A DNA stretch of 7,027 nucleotides from an uncultured Prosthecobacter sp. (GTDB lineage: Bacteria; Verrucomicrobiota; Verrucomicrobiia; Verrucomicrobiales; Verrucomicrobiaceae). Position 1 is the stretch's first letter. Each line of letters begins with the position of its first letter. Where the stretch lies: contig CALDGV010000012.1 in the NCBI GenBank assembly GCA_937941745.1, positions 1 through 7,027 on the forward strand. The letters are read 5' to 3'. Shown piece after piece: positions 1-7,027 of this stretch. A program made the position numbers and the translations under genes. The notes below the pieces were generated by a model that saw nothing but the letters and a program-made list of their open reading frames with translations, was not told where the DNA came from and made no database searches.

Positions 1-120
1 TCTCCAAGAGAGGAAATGGAATTCGCCCGCATTGGGCTTCAGGTTCAAGACCGGGATGCGATACCCGCGGAAGGTCACGATCATGTCATGCGGGGACAAA
101 AATGGACAGCTTTTCAGCAT
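1..120 (-). CDS. 5' part of a minus-strand hypothetical gene, cut by the window start
   Basis: An open minus-strand frame runs from ATG at 120 to the window edge, giving the first 40 residues of a protein I do not recognise (begins MLKSCPFLSPHD, ends FHFLSWR). The start at 120 is favoured because AAGGA (minus strand, 131 to 127) lies six bases upstream, the best Shine-Dalgarno match near any start in this window. In-frame ATGs also exist at 141, 126 and 84. The one at 141 directly abuts the ATG of the plus-strand gene at 142; the one at 84 would give MIVTFRGYRIPV, and the codons from there on are rich in G or C at the third position. No membrane segment or signal peptide is visible. The fragment is short, so it could be a chance open frame, although the competing plus-strand reading of 16-141 shows no similarity I recognise either. 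Confidence 0.42.
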   Translation of the reverse strand, partial: MLKSCPFLSPHDMIVTFRGYRIPVLNLKPNAGEFHFLSWR

Positions 121-126
121 CGACAT

Positions 127-131
127 TCCTT
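127..131 (-). promoter_or_regulatory. Candidate ribosome binding site deciding the minus-strand start at 120
   Basis: AAGGA on the minus strand, six bases before the ATG at 120 and immediately next to the alternative ATG at 126. The spacing supports 120 as the start. It lies inside the 21-base gap to the divergent plus-strand gene. Confidence 0.35.
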
Positions 132-141
132 GGGTGGTCAT

Positions 142-519
142 ATGAAATCCATCCACATCATGACCCAGCCGCAGCGCGAAGCCCTTTTCGACCTTCTTTC
201 CCTCTCCATCTATGCCGACGCCCACATCTCGCTGGTCGAGGAGGATCTTCTCCAGCAGGCCTTTGTGAAAAAGGGCTGGCTCTCGGACTACCCGAAAGAG
301 ATGTTCATCGAAGAATCCTTCGCCCGGGCCCGCGAGGCGGCCGACAGCGACGAATCCATGTTCGACTACCTGAGTGAACGCGCCGCTGTCTTCACCTCCA
401 AAGCCTCTCAGAAGGAGGCTTGTGAGGTCCTCAAAAAGATCCTGGCGGCGGATGGTCAGACAGCGGAGGAAAACGAGTTCTACTCCCTCTTTATCCAGGC
501 CTTGCCACTGCCAAGGTGA
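142..519 (+). CDS. Small TerB-like (tellurite-resistance B fold) protein
   Basis: A 125-residue acidic, all-helical soluble protein. Two similar acidic loop-helix segments are visible: YADAHISLVEEDLL at residues 24-37 and LAADGQTAEENEFY at 101-114. The pattern of a D/DG turn followed by Glu residues and a helix is typical of TerB-like domains, whose family binds metal ions, often near membranes. The length fits a stand-alone TerB domain. The exact role of this protein is unknown, and no other ter gene is nearby, so tellurite resistance should not be assumed. The frame is open back to position 16, but similarity to the family starts only around residue 8. ATG at 142 has a weak GGGTGG upstream; ATG at 160 (MTQPQREALF) is an equally possible start. 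It converges on the next gene with a 19-base gap and no clear terminator hairpin. Confidence 0.75.
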   Translation: MKSIHIMTQPQREALFDLLSLSIYADAHISLVEEDLLQQAFVKKGWLSDYPKEMFIEESFARAREAADSDESMFDYLSERAAVFTSKASQKEACEVLKKILAADGQTAEENEFYSLFIQALPLPR

Positions 520-538
520 GCCTGCTGGCGGATTCGCT

Positions 539-1576
539 TCAGCTCAGGTGGCGGCCGAGCGTCATTTCCAGATTACGCTCCACCACATCTCCCATGCTGG
601 CGCAGGAGTCGAATCGGTCGGTTTGATGGTACTCCCCAAGCTCCTGGGCCAATTGTCGCATCTTTTCCATTGGCTCCCGAGGGTTCCTCTTCATGCAGTC
701 CAGCAGGGCGTGGATGCGCTGATGCTCGCTGATGTATCGGCGGGCGATGAGGGTTCGCTCCTCCTCCTGATACTGCTTCATGGTGGGCAGGTTCAGGCAT
801 TTGGAGCACAGCCAGACGACCGGATTGTTCTCCTTGAAAAACTGCGGCAGGTAGAGGCTCCGGCGGCCTTCGTAGCTTTGCTGGTCGAAGTCGATGGCGC
901 GGACGCGGTACTGCACATCTTCAAAGTCGGGCGTGATGTCGATGACGTAGTTGTAGCTGCGCATGTCCCCCAGCAGGCGGATGAAACAGCGTTCGCTGAA
1001 CTTCACGAACTCCTTGGCTATACGGACCTTGTTGATGTCCGGGCGCTCCAGGTAATCGCGGATGAAAACATCCCCGGGAATGCCCGCGATGTGCTCCTCC
1101 ACCAACGTGCCAGAATGCGCCAGATAGTTGATCCGGTTGGGGGAAAGCAGGTGTTCCAGCTCCAGACCGTACACCCTGGAGGCATCCGCACGCTTCACAT
1201 AGAGATGATCGTAGTTGTCGTTGTACTGATTCACCACGCGGACACGGAAGGGCCGGGAGTTGCCAAACTCGCAGAAGTCCACCCGCTCCACATACAGATG
1301 CGGCACAGCATGCAGGTCCCCGGTGCGCAGGAGGGAGTAAATGCTCGTGAGCCTGGGATAAAGGTCCTGCTGCACCTCGCGAGGGTAGAGCACGGTGGAC
1401 CAATGGGTGGGATTGCCGTTCTTGTCGTCCAGCGGATAGCTTTCCGTGAAGCCAAGCAGGTCGCCGTAGGTCGCTGGCAGCGAATAACGGCGGCCAAACT
1501 GATCCAGGTAGGTGTCCAGGTCCTCGGTGAAGGGCAGGAACTCCTTGCGTTTGGTGATCTGGACGTCAGCAGACAT
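539..1576 (-). CDS. Unrecognised 345-aa protein with kinase/phosphotransferase-like motif order
   Basis: I do not recognise this protein by name. It is soluble, rich in aromatic and charged residues, with no signal peptide or membrane segment. Read as a kinase-like fold, landmarks appear in order: LYVKRA with Lys128 (possible ATP-binding Lys); GLELEHL with Glu139/Glu141 (possible helix-C Glu); TLVEEHIAGIPGD at 157-169 (hinge-like, as in aminoglycoside phosphotransferases); LLGDMRSYNYVID at 201-213, with Asp204 and Asn209 spaced as in the GDxxxxN catalytic loop; and RAIDFDQ at 226-232, with Asp229/Asp231 as a metal-binding DFD/DxD. A glycine-rich loop is not obvious. C-terminal to this are a CSKC pair (257-260) and helical, charged sequence. 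ATG at 1576 is the only Met before residue 205, so this start is firm unless GTG/TTG is used; no Shine-Dalgarno is visible. It lies 18 bases after the YidB-like gene and is probably its operon partner. The gene call is strong; the kinase reading is an inference from motifs. Confidence 0.88.
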   Translation of the reverse strand: MSADVQITKRKEFLPFTEDLDTYLDQFGRRYSLPATYGDLLGFTESYPLDDKNGNPTHWSTVLYPREVQQDLYPRLTSIYSLLRTGDLHAVPHLYVERVDFCEFGNSRPFRVRVVNQYNDNYDHLYVKRADASRVYGLELEHLLSPNRINYLAHSGTLVEEHIAGIPGDVFIRDYLERPDINKVRIAKEFVKFSERCFIRLLGDMRSYNYVIDITPDFEDVQYRVRAIDFDQQSYEGRRSLYLPQFFKENNPVVWLCSKCLNLPTMKQYQEEERTLIARRYISEHQRIHALLDCMKRNPREPMEKMRQLAQELGEYHQTDRFDSCASMGDVVERNLEMTLGRHLS

Positions 1577-1594
1577 GCGTGTGCGTGTGTAGCA

Positions 1595-2026
1595 TCAAGC
1601 GCGCCCACCCAGCAAACTTCCGAGCCCCCGCTTCACGACACCAGCCAGCACATTCTGAAGCTGCTCCCCGGAGGGATTGACACCTTCCAGCGTGCCCTGA
1701 GGCGTCAGTTGGTCGATCACCTGAGGCAAAAACTGGCTGAGCAGAGGCAGGATCATGTTTCGGTCCAAGCCAAGCCGACCGGCGAGCATGGAGATGGATT
1801 CGGCCCCCAGAACCTGCTCCACCTGGGAAGGCTGCACGGGCTGGTTTTCACCCGTGGAAACCCAGGAGGCAAAGACTTCCGTCATGCCTGCCTGCTCAAA
1901 ACGCTGCATGAGGCCGGACAGTCCTCCCGCTTGATTGAGCAGTGAAGAAAGAAGGTCGGCAGGCTGGCTGCCGCCTCCGAAAAAGCCGCCGAGGGCTTGT
2001 TTGGCAAGAGCATCGAAGAGACCCAT
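1595..2026 (-). CDS. yidB: YidB-like protein (DUF937 family)
   Basis: A 143-residue protein resembling Escherichia coli YidB over most of its length. Shared features are the MGLFD start, the ASWVSTGENQPV block at 53-64 (E. coli has LSTWLSNQQGNQSV), an LG...S..AGRLGLD segment at about 73-88, and QFLPQVIDQLTPQG at 98-111. Glycine-rich stretches flank it (GGFFGGG at 13-19, LGSLLGG at 135-141). The length matches the family (about 130 residues). The molecular function of the family is not established; it is predicted cytoplasmic, with no transmembrane segment here. The start at 2026 is fixed by the conserved MGLFD, with only a poor Shine-Dalgarno (GTGGG) before it. It is first in a two-gene minus-strand unit with the 345-residue protein and divergent from the LOG gene. 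In E. coli yidB also lies close to gyrB; here it is 3.5 kb away and on the opposite strand. Confidence 0.9.
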   Translation of the reverse strand: MGLFDALAKQALGGFFGGGSQPADLLSSLLNQAGGLSGLMQRFEQAGMTEVFASWVSTGENQPVQPSQVEQVLGAESISMLAGRLGLDRNMILPLLSQFLPQVIDQLTPQGTLEGVNPSGEQLQNVLAGVVKRGLGSLLGGRA

Positions 2027-2162
2027 AGATGACCCACGGTGCGGAGGCGTGAAAGGCAGTCAAACACCTGTCCACGAAAGTTGCCTTCTCAAAAAGCGTC
2101 CGCCCAGAGCATCAAAATTTGAATCCCGGAGCCCGCAAAGGACTCTGATAAAACATCACATC
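2027..2162. promoter_or_regulatory. Divergent intergenic region between yidB-like and LOG genes
   Basis: These 136 bases must hold the promoters of both divergent units. On the plus strand an AT-richer patch contains TTGAAT (2119-2124) and GATAAA (2147-2152), but their 22-base spacing is too long for a standard sigma-70 promoter. On the minus strand TTGACT (about 2064 to 2059) lacks a good -10 partner. A weak inverted repeat, AAGGCA (2053-2058) and TGCCTT (2082-2087), has a 23-base loop. AAAGGA at 2138-2143 is 19 bases from the LOG ATG, too far to serve as its ribosome binding site. I cannot name a specific promoter here with confidence. Confidence 0.35.
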
Positions 2163-3005
2163 ATGATTGCTCCTCAGACTCCCCTGCAGAGAAAGGAAAA
2201 AGACCTGATCACCAGCCGACTCCCCGCCCTCGACACCACGCAAGTGACGCCGGAGGAAAGGCGTGAAGACCAGCTGTTCTGCCATCAGCTTGTCGATCGC
2301 ACGCTGCTGAGCGGACCCCATCGTCGCTTGAAGGAGCTGGGTCTCATCTTCAGCGTGGCCTGGGAATTCCTCAAAGGCCTGCGTGCCCTGCATTTCGTGG
2401 GGCCTTGCATCACCGTCTTTGGTTCAGCACGTTTTGACGAAAACCACCCTTACTACAAGCTGGCCCGGAAGGTGGGGGCTGAAATTGCCAAGATGGGCTT
2501 CACCGTCATGACAGGCGGCGGCCCGGGCATCATGGAGGCTGCAAACCGCGGGGCCAAGGATGTCGGCGGACGCAGTGTCGGCTGCAACATCGAGCTCCCT
2601 TTTGAGCAGAAGCACAACCCGTGGCTCGACCGCTGGGTCACCATCAAATACTTCTTCGTCCGCAAGGTGCTCCTGATGAAATACAGCTACGGCTTTGTCA
2701 TCATGCCAGGGGGCTTCGGCACCTTGGACGAGATGTTTGAGGCCCTGACCCTCATTCAGACCAAGAAGGTCAAAAATTTTCCCGTCGTGGTGATGGGATC
2801 CGAGTTCTGGGGTGAGATGCGTGACCTCGTCGATCACATGCTCAAAGGGGCGACCATCAGCCCTGAGGATATCGACCTCATCTGCTGGACCGACAGTGTC
2901 GAGGAGGCCATCGCCCATCTCCATGAACGCGCCGTCAAACAGTTCGGACTTCGTCACGAGCCCATGCCTTGCAGCAGCGTGCTCCTGGGTGAGAAGAGTC
3001 TGTGA
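2163..3005 (+). CDS. LOG-family protein (TIGR00730; putative nucleotide 5'-monophosphate phosphoribohydrolase)
   Basis: A 280-residue cytoplasmic Rossmann-fold protein. Family marks are ITVFGSAR at 83-90, the nucleotide-binding TGGGPGIMEAANRGA at 117-131, FFVRK at 164-168 with the conserved Arg-Lys, and PGGFGTLDE at 182-190 containing the catalytic Glu190. LOG enzymes cleave the N-glycosidic bond of nucleoside monophosphates (cytokinin ribotides in characterised members) to release base and ribose 5-phosphate; old annotations as lysine decarboxylase are wrong. An 80-residue N-terminal region, charged and helical, precedes the Rossmann core, as in the longer bacterial members of the family. 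The frame is open upstream to 1935, but that part overlaps yidB on the other strand and is not protein-like; ATG at 2163 (MIAPQTPLQR) is the sensible start, though without a clear Shine-Dalgarno. The hydrolase gene follows after 68 bases and may be co-transcribed. The true substrate is unknown. Confidence 0.92.
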   Translation: MIAPQTPLQRKEKDLITSRLPALDTTQVTPEERREDQLFCHQLVDRTLLSGPHRRLKELGLIFSVAWEFLKGLRALHFVGPCITVFGSARFDENHPYYKLARKVGAEIAKMGFTVMTGGGPGIMEAANRGAKDVGGRSVGCNIELPFEQKHNPWLDRWVTIKYFFVRKVLLMKYSYGFVIMPGGFGTLDEMFEALTLIQTKKVKNFPVVVMGSEFWGEMRDLVDHMLKGATISPEDIDLICWTDSVEEAIAHLHERAVKQFGLRHEPMPCSSVLLGEKSL

Positions 3006-3073
3006 ACTGAGTCGCAGAACCGGCCCTTGCACCCCCCTGTGGACATGCCATCTAGGCAGAAGTCGAACCCTGC

Positions 3074-3946
3074 ATGTCTGACCATCTCCTCCGCCTCCAA
3101 AACGGCCTGAACCTCGGCTACGCCGAATATGGCGCGCCAGGAGGAACGGTGATGTTCTACTTCCATGGCTGGCCCAGCGCCCGCGTGCAGGGACGCCTGA
3201 TGGATAATGTCGCGCGCCGCCATGGTCTGCGACTCATCGCTCCAGACCGGCCGGGCATCGGCCTGTCAGACTTCCAGCCCAACCGACGCCTGGAGGACTG
3301 GCCTGACACCTTGGGTCAGCTGGCTGAACACCTGGGGGCCGAAAAATTCCACCTCATGGGCTGGTCGGGCGGCGGCCCCTACGTGCTCGCTTCTGCCAGA
3401 GCCTTCCCTGAACGCATTCTCAGCGCCACCGTCGTCTGCGGAGCCCCGCCTCTGCTGTTTCTGGGCTTTCAGCACATGTTCTGGGTTTACCGGCTCATGA
3501 TCCGCCTCCGCAAGCATCTTCCCTCCTTCCTGGGGATGCTGCTCTGGGCAGGCAAGATGATCTCAAAGGGTCATCCCGACCGGTTCCCCCTCCGTGCCCT
3601 GATGCGGATGCTGGGAACGGAGGACAGGCGAGTGCTCTCCAATCCCGAAACCTTCGCCGTGGTTCGAGAAGGCATCATGGAAGCCCTGCGCCGAGGCCCT
3701 CGCATGGTGATCGCCGATGCCGACATCTACCTCTCCGAATGGGGGTTTGAGGTCAGCTGCATCGACACCCTCGTTCACTTCTGGCATGGTAGGGATGACC
3801 GGAACATCTCCTGGAAATACAGCGAGCAGATCGCCGCACTCATGCCTCATGCCACCACGCACTGGCTGGAGAACGAGGGGCATTACTCCCTGCCCATCAC
3901 CCACGCCGAAAGGATCGTGAAGCATGCCTTGAACATGCCGGCATGA
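3074..3946 (+). CDS. Alpha/beta-fold hydrolase
   Basis: A 290-residue cytoplasmic protein with a complete alpha/beta-hydrolase triad. It has the oxyanion-hole segment YFHGWPS at 29-35, APDRPGIGLSD at 56-66, the nucleophile elbow GWSGGG at 96-101 with Ser98, the acid in HGRDD at 238-242 (most likely Asp242) and His270 in ENEGHYS (266-272). The stretch at about 128-180, with FLGFQHMFWVYRLMIRLRK, is the helical cap/lid and is rather hydrophobic and basic; it may shape a lipophilic pocket or associate with membranes. The substrate cannot be read from the sequence: esters, epoxides and C-C bonds are all cleaved by this superfamily. The start at 3074 gives MSDHLLRLQNGLNLGYAEYG, a normal family N-terminus, with no good Shine-Dalgarno. 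It follows the LOG gene by 68 bases with no hairpin between them, consistent with one transcript. A 12-base palindrome CATGCCGGCATG (3934-3945) overlaps the stop codon. Confidence 0.92.
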   Translation: MSDHLLRLQNGLNLGYAEYGAPGGTVMFYFHGWPSARVQGRLMDNVARRHGLRLIAPDRPGIGLSDFQPNRRLEDWPDTLGQLAEHLGAEKFHLMGWSGGGPYVLASARAFPERILSATVVCGAPPLLFLGFQHMFWVYRLMIRLRKHLPSFLGMLLWAGKMISKGHPDRFPLRALMRMLGTEDRRVLSNPETFAVVREGIMEALRRGPRMVIADADIYLSEWGFEVSCIDTLVHFWHGRDDRNISWKYSEQIAALMPHATTHWLENEGHYSLPITHAERIVKHALNMPA

Positions 3947-4037
3947 CATTGGGCCGAGATCAACACCTCTGCGCGACTGCAGCGCCCTGATGCATTTCAT
4001 GCTTGGCCTGGCGCGCATCATGCCGCTATGACGAGGC
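3947..4037 (+). promoter_or_regulatory. Intergenic region with weak candidate promoter for the symporter
   Basis: Ninety-one bases before the symporter gene. TTGGCC (4003-4008) and TATGAC (4027-4032) are spaced 18 bases apart and match the sigma-70 consensus moderately. If real, transcription would begin at about the ATG itself (4038), making the message leaderless. TGATGC (3988-3993) and GCATCA (4015-4020) form a 6-base inverted repeat around the -35, a possible operator. GAGG at 4033-4036 sits only one base before the ATG, too close to act as a normal ribosome binding site. Confidence 0.25.
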
Positions 4038-5387
4038 ATGGATTTTGCCAAATTCGCCTCTGAACTGTCCGGCCTTGTCTGGGGAATGCCCCTCATCGTC
4101 CTCCTTTTCGGCACCCACGTCTTCCTGACCTTCCGCACAGGCTTCATTCAGAGGCATCTGGGCAGAGCCATCAAGATCTCCCTCTCACGTGACAAGGAGG
4201 GGGCCGGCGACGTCTCCCAGTTTGGAGCCCTGATGACTGCTCTGGCCGCCACCATTGGGGCCGGAAACATCATCGGTGTCGCAGGTGCGGTCGCCACAGG
4301 CGGGCCTGGCGCTGTCTTCTGGATGTGGCTTACCGGCGTTTTCGGCATTGCCACGAAGTATTCGGAGGCCGTGCTGGCGGTGAAGTATCGCATCCAGATG
4401 CCTGATGGCTCCTACGCCGGAGGCCCCATGTATGCCCTGGAAAGGGGCCTGGGGCAAAAATGGCTGGGCGTCCTTTTCGCCATCTTCACCTGCATCGCCG
4501 CCTTTGGCATCGGCAACATGTTTCAGGCCAATGCGGTCGTCGAAACCTTGAAGGAATGGATCAAGCCTGGAGCGGAGTCCGAGGCCGTGATGCGCTGGGT
4601 GACGGGCCTGGTCATGGCAGCCATCACCGGTGCCGTCATCCTCGGGGGGGTCAAGAGCATCGCCCGTGTCTGCGAACTGCTCGTGCCCGTCATGGCCGTG
4701 GGCTACCTGATCGGCTGCGTCCTCATCCTGATCAAAAACTTCACCCTGCTGCCCCAGGCCTTCCAGGACATCTGGAGCGGTGCCTTTGCAGGTCAGGCAG
4801 CCATCGGCGGCTTCACCGGGGCCACGATCAAGCAGGCAGTGCAGGCCGGCATCGCCCGCGGCCTCTTTTCAAACGAGTCAGGGCTGGGCAGCGCGCCCAT
4901 CGTGGCCGCCGCCGCGCAGACGCGCAACCCTGTCCGTCAGGCTCTGGTCTCCTCCACCGCCACCTTTTGGGACACCGTGGTCGTCTGCGCTATGACAGGT
5001 CTCGTCATCGTCAGCAGCGGTCATTGGAAAGAGGGGATGGCGAAGGGGGCACTGACCAACGCCGCATTCGAGGAACTGCACACCGTCGGCCCCATCTTCC
5101 TGCTGTTCGGGCTCCTCACCTTCGTCTTTTCGTCCATCCTGGGCTGGGGATACTACGGTGAAAAGGCTGCCGAATACCTTGTCGGCCCCAGGGCAGTGAA
5201 GCCCTACCGCATTGCCTGGGTGATCATGGTCCTTGTCGGCGCTGTGCAGCCTGCGGCGGCGGTCATGGACTTCTCCGACGCGGCAAATGGCCTCATGGCC
5301 ATCCCAAACCTGATCTGCCTGCTCTGCCTCAGCGGCGTGATTGCCGCTGAAACCAGGGCGCATCAGGACGAATTCAAGGGTTCCTGA
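4038..5387 (+). CDS. Sodium:alanine symporter of the AGCS family (AlsT/DagA-like)
   Basis: A 449-residue inner-membrane protein with about ten or eleven hydrophobic helices, the usual length for the alanine or glycine:cation symporter family. It is expected to import alanine, glycine or a related small amino acid with Na+ (characterised relatives include bacterial AlsT and DagA). Family signatures are visible: ATIGAGNIIGVAGA at 71-84, the GGPMYALERGL motif at 128-138, GLFSNESGLGSAP at 275-287, and a C-terminal block containing NGLMAIPNLICLL at 417-429. The MDFAKFASELSGLVWG start leads directly into the first helix, supporting ATG at 4038. Seven consecutive G at 4644-4650 (codons for Gly203-Gly204-Val205) form a homopolymer that could slip or be misread in sequencing. 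The gene stands alone, 91 bases after the hydrolase and 145 before gyrB, so I see no shared pathway. Substrate preference cannot be fixed from sequence. Confidence 0.95.
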   Translation: MDFAKFASELSGLVWGMPLIVLLFGTHVFLTFRTGFIQRHLGRAIKISLSRDKEGAGDVSQFGALMTALAATIGAGNIIGVAGAVATGGPGAVFWMWLTGVFGIATKYSEAVLAVKYRIQMPDGSYAGGPMYALERGLGQKWLGVLFAIFTCIAAFGIGNMFQANAVVETLKEWIKPGAESEAVMRWVTGLVMAAITGAVILGGVKSIARVCELLVPVMAVGYLIGCVLILIKNFTLLPQAFQDIWSGAFAGQAAIGGFTGATIKQAVQAGIARGLFSNESGLGSAPIVAAAAQTRNPVRQALVSSTATFWDTVVVCAMTGLVIVSSGHWKEGMAKGALTNAAFEELHTVGPIFLLFGLLTFVFSSILGWGYYGEKAAEYLVGPRAVKPYRIAWVIMVLVGAVQPAAAVMDFSDAANGLMAIPNLICLLCLSGVIAAETRAHQDEFKGS

Positions 5388-5390
5388 CAG

Positions 5391-7027
<1,637 letters not shown>

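Noticed and set aside
142..519. A tellurite-resistance locus
   Set aside because: Only one TerB-like protein is present with no other ter genes nearby; single TerB domains are widespread outside tellurite resistance.
500..550. A terminator between the convergent genes ending at 519 and 539
   Set aside because: Only a TGAGC/GCTCA five-base pairing with a 20-base loop was found and there is no T-tract on either strand.
1577..1594. The GT-rich stretch between the YidB-like and kinase-like genes as a microsatellite
   Set aside because: It is too short and interrupted by C to be called a repeat array.
374..1945. A 523-codon plus-strand open frame opposite the kinase-like and YidB-like genes
   Set aside because: It spans two unrelated minus-strand genes and their gap, lacks recognisable domains, and is explained by high G+C at third codon positions of the genes it opposes; the YidB assignment on the minus strand is firm.
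1935..2162. N-terminal extension of the LOG protein by 76 residues
   Set aside because: It overlaps the YidB gene and the divergent promoter region, and its Arg/Pro/Ser-rich sequence does not resemble the LOG family; ATG at 2163 fits better.
3934..3945. The palindrome CATGCCGGCATG as a terminator or operator
   Set aside because: As RNA it gives only a four-base stem with a four-base loop, no T-tract follows, and most of it is coding sequence for the end of the hydrolase.

Overview
The window looks like chromosomal housekeeping DNA from a GC-rich bacterium (about 60% G+C by eye, not computed). The DNA gyrase B sequence, the mix of gene families and the weak or absent Shine-Dalgarno sequences fit a Verrucomicrobiota-type organism such as the Prosthecobacter/Verrucomicrobium group. 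This placement is an inference and needs a gyrB tree. I see no rRNA, tRNA, CRISPR array, insertion sequence or phage gene.

Layout, left to right. Positions 1-120 hold the 5' end of a minus-strand gene that leaves the window. It is divergent from a small plus-strand TerB-like gene (142-519). That gene converges on a minus-strand pair read right to left: a YidB/DUF937 gene (1595-2026) followed after 18 bases by an unrecognised 345-residue protein (539-1576). A 136-base divergent intergenic region (2027-2162) separates this pair from four plus-strand genes: a LOG-family nucleotide phosphoribohydrolase (2163-3005), an alpha/beta hydrolase (3074-3946), a sodium:alanine (AGCS) symporter (4038-5387) and gyrB (5533 to the window end, cut in the TOPRIM domain). 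No intergenic gap exceeds 150 bases.

Functional links are loose. The LOG protein and the hydrolase may be co-transcribed (68-base gap), and the YidB and unknown genes almost certainly are (18-base gap). The symporter and gyrB look independent. The 145 bases between them hold overlapping, mutually exclusive inverted repeats built on a repeated CTGAAA word, plus a weak candidate promoter for gyrB.

The most interesting item is the 345-residue protein at 539-1576. By eye it carries the order of landmarks of a protein-kinase/aminoglycoside-phosphotransferase fold (YVK, a helix Glu, an EEHIAG hinge-like stretch, GDMRSYN and IDFD), while lacking the usual glycine-rich loop. Nothing here amounts to a clearly new multi-gene system.
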